The notes beneath the pieces are model-generated. The model did no database searches. It was given only the letters and a program-made list of their open reading frames with translations, and was not told the DNA's origin. A stretch of 18,785 nt of DNA from CAYQLT01 sp964418425 (GTDB taxonomy: Bacteria > Bacillota > Limnochordia > Limnochordales > Geochordaceae): NCBI GenBank assembly GCA_964418425.1, contig CAYQLT010000051.1, positions 1 through 18,785 of the forward strand. The letters run 5' to 3'. Below are positions 15,340 through 18,785 of the stretch, piece by piece; position 1 is the stretch's first letter, and the number at the start of each line of letters is the position of its first letter. The translations under genes and the position numbers were made by a program.

Positions 15340-16142
15340 CCCACCTCACCGTCCGAAACCCAAGCCTGCTGGGCCTTGAGGGTGCGCCAAATGGTATCCT
15401 TGAGCCTTGCGAATTCGGGTAACGCCCGGGTGCGGTCGCTTCGGGGCCGTTCGAAGGGAACGGCAATGTCCTCCAGCACGCGCCCCGGCCGCGGTGACAT
15501 GACCACGACCCGATCGCCCAGGAAGAGGGCCTCCTCGATGTCATGGGTCACGAACAGGACCGTCTTGCGATCCTGCAGCCAGATGCGGGACAGCTCCTCC
15601 TGGAGCAGAAACCGCGTCTGGGCATCCAGGGCACCGAAAGGCTCATCCATCAGCAGCACCTTCGGTTCGACGGCAAGCGCCCGAGCCAGACCCACCCGCT
15701 GCTGCATGCCACCGGAGAGCTGGTGCGGGTAGTAGTCGGCAAACTCCTTGAGCCCCACCAGCTCCAGGTAGCGCATGGCGCGGGCCTGCCGTTTTTGGCG
15801 CGGGACGCCTGCCACCTCCAGACCGAACTCCACGTTGCGCAGGGCCGTACGCCACGGAAACAGGTTGTGCTGCTGGAACACCATCGCCCGCTCCCGGCCC
15901 GGGCCGCGAACCGGCTGCCCGTACAGCAGAACCTCGCCCCGGGTGGGCGGGATGAGGCCGTCGCAGATCCGCAGGAGAGTGGACTTGCCGCAACCGCTGG
16001 GTCCCACGATGGCCACAAAGGAGCCCTCGGCCACCTCCAGGCTGATGGAGTCCAGCGCCATCACCTCCCGCTGGTCGGCCCCCACCCGCTGGGAGAAGAC
16101 CACCGAAACGCCTCGCACCTCAAGCGCTGCATGCCCCGCCAT
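15336..16142 (-). CDS. NitT/TauT-type ABC transporter ATP-binding protein
   Basis: This 268-residue nucleotide-binding subunit energises the importer. It has Walker A GPSGCGKST (47-55), a Q-loop at Gln90-91 (VFQQHNLFPW), the ABC signature LSGGMQQR (142-149), Walker B VLLMDEPFGALD (162-173) and the switch histidine His200 in VTHDIEEA. The PW in the Q-loop region and the short C-terminus fit the SsuB/TauB/NrtD group. It is the first gene after a 253-bp non-coding stretch and probably opens the main operon. The ATG at 16142 is preceded only by a loose G-rich site. No substrate-binding protein gene lies on either side of the three-gene cassette. Confidence 0.96.
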   Translation of the reverse strand: MAGHAALEVRGVSVVFSQRVGADQREVMALDSISLEVAEGSFVAIVGPSGCGKSTLLRICDGLIPPTRGEVLLYGQPVRGPGRERAMVFQQHNLFPWRTALRNVEFGLEVAGVPRQKRQARAMRYLELVGLKEFADYYPHQLSGGMQQRVGLARALAVEPKVLLMDEPFGALDAQTRFLLQEELSRIWLQDRKTVLFVTHDIEEALFLGDRVVVMSPRPGRVLEDIAVPFERPRSDRTRALPEFARLKDTIWRTLKAQQAWVSDGEVG

Positions 16143-16395
16143 CAGCCTGAGCCCCCGTACCCGTGCCGCACCTGCTGACCCAACACGGGGATCCCGCCAT
16201 CCCCGCTCCTCGGTTTCCGCCGCCCTTACTCCGTGGAGCCCGCTATCCGTGCCTCGTGGCGCGGTTCATCCGTGCTCCCGGGTCAGCGCACGGAAAGCTT
16301 CGGCGCCTCGTATCCAATATCCTTCTTTCGGTCGGCCTTTCCGTCGGGGCAGTCCGCTCCGCCTGCCCGGGCAGCCCCCTGTACTCGCAAGACCG
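16143..16395 (-). promoter_or_regulatory. Non-coding leader between the MFS and ABC-ATPase genes; possible promoter region
   Basis: No convincing gene lies in these 253 bp, the largest internal gap in the window. It contains a perfect 12-bp palindrome CTGCCCGGGCAG (16363-16374) about 20 nt after the MFS stop, with no U-tract. A relatively AT-rich pocket (16311-16350) contains GATATT and GGATAC on the transcribed strand, a poor match to a -10 box with no good -35. Nearer the ATPase start are inverted repeats CCCGTG/CACGGG (16160-16165 and 16184-16189) and GGGGAT/ATCCCC (16187-16192 and 16199-16204). These could form leader hairpins. The promoter assignment rests mainly on gene spacing. Confidence 0.3.
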
Positions 16396-17634
16396 TCACG
16401 ACGCCGGCCTGGCCTGCTCCACAAGCCCCCGGTGGCCGCCTTCCAGCTGCGGCAGCGACCGCAGGGCCAAGAGGCTTGCAATCCCACCCAACCCAACCAG
16501 CAGATAGCCAACCGGAAGATGCCCACGAGCGGCAAACAGCCCCAAAAGAAGCGGCCCGACCGTCTTTCCCAGGTTGCGAAAGAGCCCGGAGGCTCCCACC
16601 GACGCCGCCCGCACGGCACGTGGAGCCTCTCGGGAGACCAGGCTGTTCAGCGCCGAGCGCACCAGGCCGTCCCCGACCCCGTAGGCAACCATCAGCCCCA
16701 GTGCCACCTGCACCGACCCCGTCGCGCCCAGTGCGCTTGCCGCGATGCCCAGCAAGGCGACGGCCGCCAGAACCACAGACGCCCTGCCCCAGCGCAGCGC
16801 GGCGGGCGCCGTCAACAGCGCGGCCAGGCCGCCGGCCAGTCCCACCAGGCCCACCGCCAGCCCGACCTGCGCCGGTGAGGCCCCCATGCGGCCGGCTGCC
16901 AGCACCGGGAAGTACGTCAGGACGGCAAACTTCAGGAAGAAGCAGACAAACCCCGCCATCATGGCCGCCGCCATGCCAGGTACCCGAAAGGTGGCCAACA
17001 GCCCGGCCACATACTCCCGAAAGGTGGGGTGCCCATCCGAAGGGTCGGATTCACGGGCCGCAAGGCTTCGCGTCGCCAGAAGCGTGAGCGGCGTGGCCAC
17101 GGCGAAAATCAGAAACGGCAGCCTCCACGCCACAGTGACCAGCACCCCGGCCAGCGCCGGCAGCAGGAAGTCGGCCAGGTCCAGCACGGCAATGCGGATC
17201 CCCTGCGCCCGGGTTTCCCTGGCTTCCGCCTCCACGTCGCTCACCAGCGCGATGCTCAGGGGGTTGGCGATGGCGAACCCCACGCCCTGCACGAACCGAA
17301 GCGCGACCGCCCACGGAAAGGAGGGTGCCAGAGCCATCAGCAGCCCGGGCACGCCCAAAAGGAGAAGCCCTGCCCGAAACACGGCCGTCCGCCCGTACCG
17401 GTCGGCCAGCATACCCATCGGGATCCCGAAGATGACGGCCGGCACCGTGTAAGCCGCCACCAAGACGGAAACCCAGTGCTCGGGTGCCCCCAGGCCCGTG
17501 GCCACAAAGGGCAGCACCGGAAACAGGTACGGCCCCGACATGGGCAACAGCAGAGAGCTGGCGTAAAGGGCGACCACCCGGGAGCGCAACAGGCCCGGCA
17601 CCCTCTCCATTCCCTTCCCGTCCGTCCCGGCCAT
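16396..17634 (-). CDS. Major facilitator superfamily transporter
   Basis: This 412-residue integral membrane protein has about twelve hydrophobic helices. The MFS motif A appears as GMLADRYGRTAVFRAG between helices 2 and 3, and a polar central loop (ARESDPSDGHPTFREY) separates the two six-helix halves. The ATG at 17634 lies three bases after the stop of the solute-receptor gene, so the two are almost certainly cotranscribed. Direction and substrate cannot be read from sequence. It could import the pathway substrate, export a product, or act as an efflux pump. It is followed by the 253-bp leader of the ABC-transporter operon. Confidence 0.93.
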   Translation of the reverse strand: MAGTDGKGMERVPGLLRSRVVALYASSLLLPMSGPYLFPVLPFVATGLGAPEHWVSVLVAAYTVPAVIFGIPMGMLADRYGRTAVFRAGLLLLGVPGLLMALAPSFPWAVALRFVQGVGFAIANPLSIALVSDVEAEARETRAQGIRIAVLDLADFLLPALAGVLVTVAWRLPFLIFAVATPLTLLATRSLAARESDPSDGHPTFREYVAGLLATFRVPGMAAAMMAGFVCFFLKFAVLTYFPVLAAGRMGASPAQVGLAVGLVGLAGGLAALLTAPAALRWGRASVVLAAVALLGIAASALGATGSVQVALGLMVAYGVGDGLVRSALNSLVSREAPRAVRAASVGASGLFRNLGKTVGPLLLGLFAARGHLPVGYLLVGLGGIASLLALRSLPQLEGGHRGLVEQARPAS

Positions 17635-17637
17635 CTC

Positions 17638-18657
17638 TCACAAGAGCCCCTGTTCGACCAGGGCCGGCACGGTCCTGTCCAGCAGCCGGAAGCTGGCCAG
17701 CACCAGCTCCCGGATATCCTGCCCGCGCCGGGGCCGGATGGCTCGCCCGGACTCCTGGCTCCACTGACGAAACCGCGGGTGCTGCATCGCCTGCCACAGG
17801 CTCTCTTCCAGATACCCTGCCAGATCCTGCGGCATGCCGGGCGGCCCGGCAATGACCCGCCATTCCACCACCAGCCCCGCCTCCGGTACGCCCGCATCCT
17901 CTACGGTGGGCACGTGGGCCAGCGCGGCGGGGCGCGAGTCCTTGGGCCCCAGGAACAAGACGGGAATGAGGTCGCCCGAATCCACAAAGGGCTTGACGTC
18001 GCTGTAGTTGTAAACCACGAACTCCAGATCTCCTCGGGCTGCGGCCAGCGCCACTTCCCGGCTACCTGTGCCGCTGGGAATCAGGGTCGCCCGGATCCCC
18101 AGAGCTTGCATCGCCACGACAGCAGCGATGTAGCTGCTGGAGCCCCGGCCGACAGCCCCCGTGCGAAGGCGGGGCGCCCGCTGCAAGGCGTCGATGCTGC
18201 GGTACGGGGAGCGGGCGCTGACGAATACCACGTAGTACTCTTCCGACATGGACCCCAGGTACGTGAAGCCGCGGGCATCGTACCGGGCCAACCTGGGCTG
18301 CAGCAGCTGGTTCACATAGGCGGTGTTGGTGGGCACAGACCCGATGGTCTTCCCGTCGGGGGCAGCCCGGTAGAGTGCGGTGATTCCCTCGATGGCCGCG
18401 GCCCCTGTGTAGTTTCGGACCACCACATCGGCCTGGGGCAGAAACTCCTGGTCCCAGATGTTGGCCAGGACTCGGGTGTACGTGTCCCAACCCCCGCCGG
18501 CGCTAAACGGCACGATCCACTCCACAACGCCTCGAAGCGTTTCCGTCCCGGAGGCTGCCCTCACCCACCGGGCCGGCCCCGCCGCCCCCACAAGTTCCAG
18601 GGCCGCCGCTCCGACGAGAAACCTGCCTGCACGCTCAAGCAAGACACGACGTTTCAT
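17638..18657 (-). CDS. Tripartite tricarboxylate transporter-type (TctC/Bug) extracytoplasmic solute receptor
   Basis: This secreted or lipid-free binding protein of 339 residues captures an organic anion outside the membrane. The N-terminus MKRRVLLERAGRFLVGAAAL is a signal peptide with a twin arginine at 3-4, with likely cleavage near AGPARWVRAASG. The mature part shows the Bug hallmarks: EWIVPFSAGGGWDTYTRVLA at the start of the domain, a VVVRNYTGAAAIEGI segment, a DGKTIG turn, and a late GPPGMPQDL segment. The ATG at 18657 has GGAGGGAGGG ten bases upstream. No membrane partners (TctA or TctB) lie downstream. An MFS gene follows after three bases. The ligand is typically a carboxylate. Confidence 0.93.
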   Translation of the reverse strand: MKRRVLLERAGRFLVGAAALELVGAAGPARWVRAASGTETLRGVVEWIVPFSAGGGWDTYTRVLANIWDQEFLPQADVVVRNYTGAAAIEGITALYRAAPDGKTIGSVPTNTAYVNQLLQPRLARYDARGFTYLGSMSEEYYVVFVSARSPYRSIDALQRAPRLRTGAVGRGSSSYIAAVVAMQALGIRATLIPSGTGSREVALAAARGDLEFVVYNYSDVKPFVDSGDLIPVLFLGPKDSRPAALAHVPTVEDAGVPEAGLVVEWRVIAGPPGMPQDLAGYLEESLWQAMQHPRFRQWSQESGRAIRPRRGQDIRELVLASFRLLDRTVPALVEQGLL

Positions 18658-18785
18658 GGCAAGGAGGCCCTCCCTCCAGGTTACGTCCGCTCACCGACAT
18701 CCGTCCTTCATCCACCCGGCCCCGGCGGCCGGCCTCACCGCCCGCCCGTCCACCCGAAGCCCCCACCCGGGCCGAAGAGCCCGGG
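18658..18785 (-). other. Sequence upstream of the solute-receptor gene; no gene seen
   Basis: The last 128 bp are strongly GC-rich and contain no supported gene on either strand. On the transcribed strand the GGAGGGAGGG ribosome binding site (18668-18677) can pair with a CCTCC just before the start codon (18663-18667), forming a five-bp stem. I see no convincing promoter hexamers. The promoter for the receptor and MFS genes may lie here or beyond the window. Confidence 0.4.

Noticed and set aside
14501..15544. A 347-codon minus-strand frame overlapping the first permease and the ATPase 3' end.
   Set aside because: It is in another frame from the permease, which has clear membrane helices and the EAA-type loop, and its translation is Gly/Arg/Ala-rich without domain features.
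16363..16374. Intrinsic terminator after the MFS gene.
   Set aside because: The 12-bp palindrome has no loop bases and no following U-tract, so it does not meet the usual criteria.

Overview
The window is a GC-rich, gene-dense bacterial segment. Every gene I can support, fifteen in all, lies on the minus strand, so transcription runs from high to low coordinates. Start codons are ATG and GTG, many preceded by strong GGAGG-type ribosome binding sites. Neighbouring genes often overlap by four bases (ATGA or GTGA) or abut. I see no rRNA, tRNA, insertion sequence or CRISPR. The sequence alone does not fix the taxon. The GC-richness, GTG starts and strong Shine-Dalgarno sites would fit a high-GC Bacillota, Chloroflexota, actinobacterial or proteobacterial lineage, and the 100-N gap shows it is a draft scaffold.

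In transcription order, the first block (18657-16396) encodes a TctC/Bug-type extracytoplasmic solute receptor and an MFS transporter. A non-coding leader of about 250 bp (16143-16395) follows, the only sizeable internal gap and the best place for a second promoter. The second block begins with a NitT/TauT-type ABC importer: an ATPase and two different permeases, with no binding protein beside them. It continues with a thiamine diphosphate enzyme (split by the assembly gap), an M20-type metallohydrolase, a CoxG-like SRPBCC protein and the three subunits of a molybdenum hydroxylase (FAD, 2Fe-2S, Mo-cofactor). Next come a GntR/FCD regulator, an alpha/beta hydrolase, a cyclic amidohydrolase of the dihydroorotase/allantoinase type, a luciferase-like flavin monooxygenase and an NAD(P)-dependent aldehyde dehydrogenase.

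My inference is a self-contained catabolic locus for an imported nitrogen heterocycle or cyclic amide, probably carrying a carboxylate. The Mo hydroxylase would oxidise the ring, the flavin monooxygenase might add oxygen, the cyclic amidohydrolase would open the ring, and the M20 and alpha/beta hydrolases would cleave the linear amide or ester. The ThDP enzyme would split or decarboxylate a 2-oxo acid and the aldehyde dehydrogenase would oxidise the resulting aldehyde. The substrate is unknown. The Mo-subunit pocket lacks two residues that bind purine in xanthine dehydrogenase and lacks the active-site Cys motif of CO dehydrogenase.

Several enzymes have unusual active sites: an alpha/beta hydrolase without the canonical nucleophile serine, an M20 protein lacking two expected metal ligands, an FCD regulator lacking two of four metal ligands, and a cyclic amidohydrolase mixing two subfamily signatures. 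A degenerate 24-bp tandem repeat sits at the junction of the 2Fe-2S and Mo-subunit genes. The 100-N gap is flanked by two identical 55-bp copies, almost certainly an assembly artefact that hides an intact ThDP-enzyme gene.
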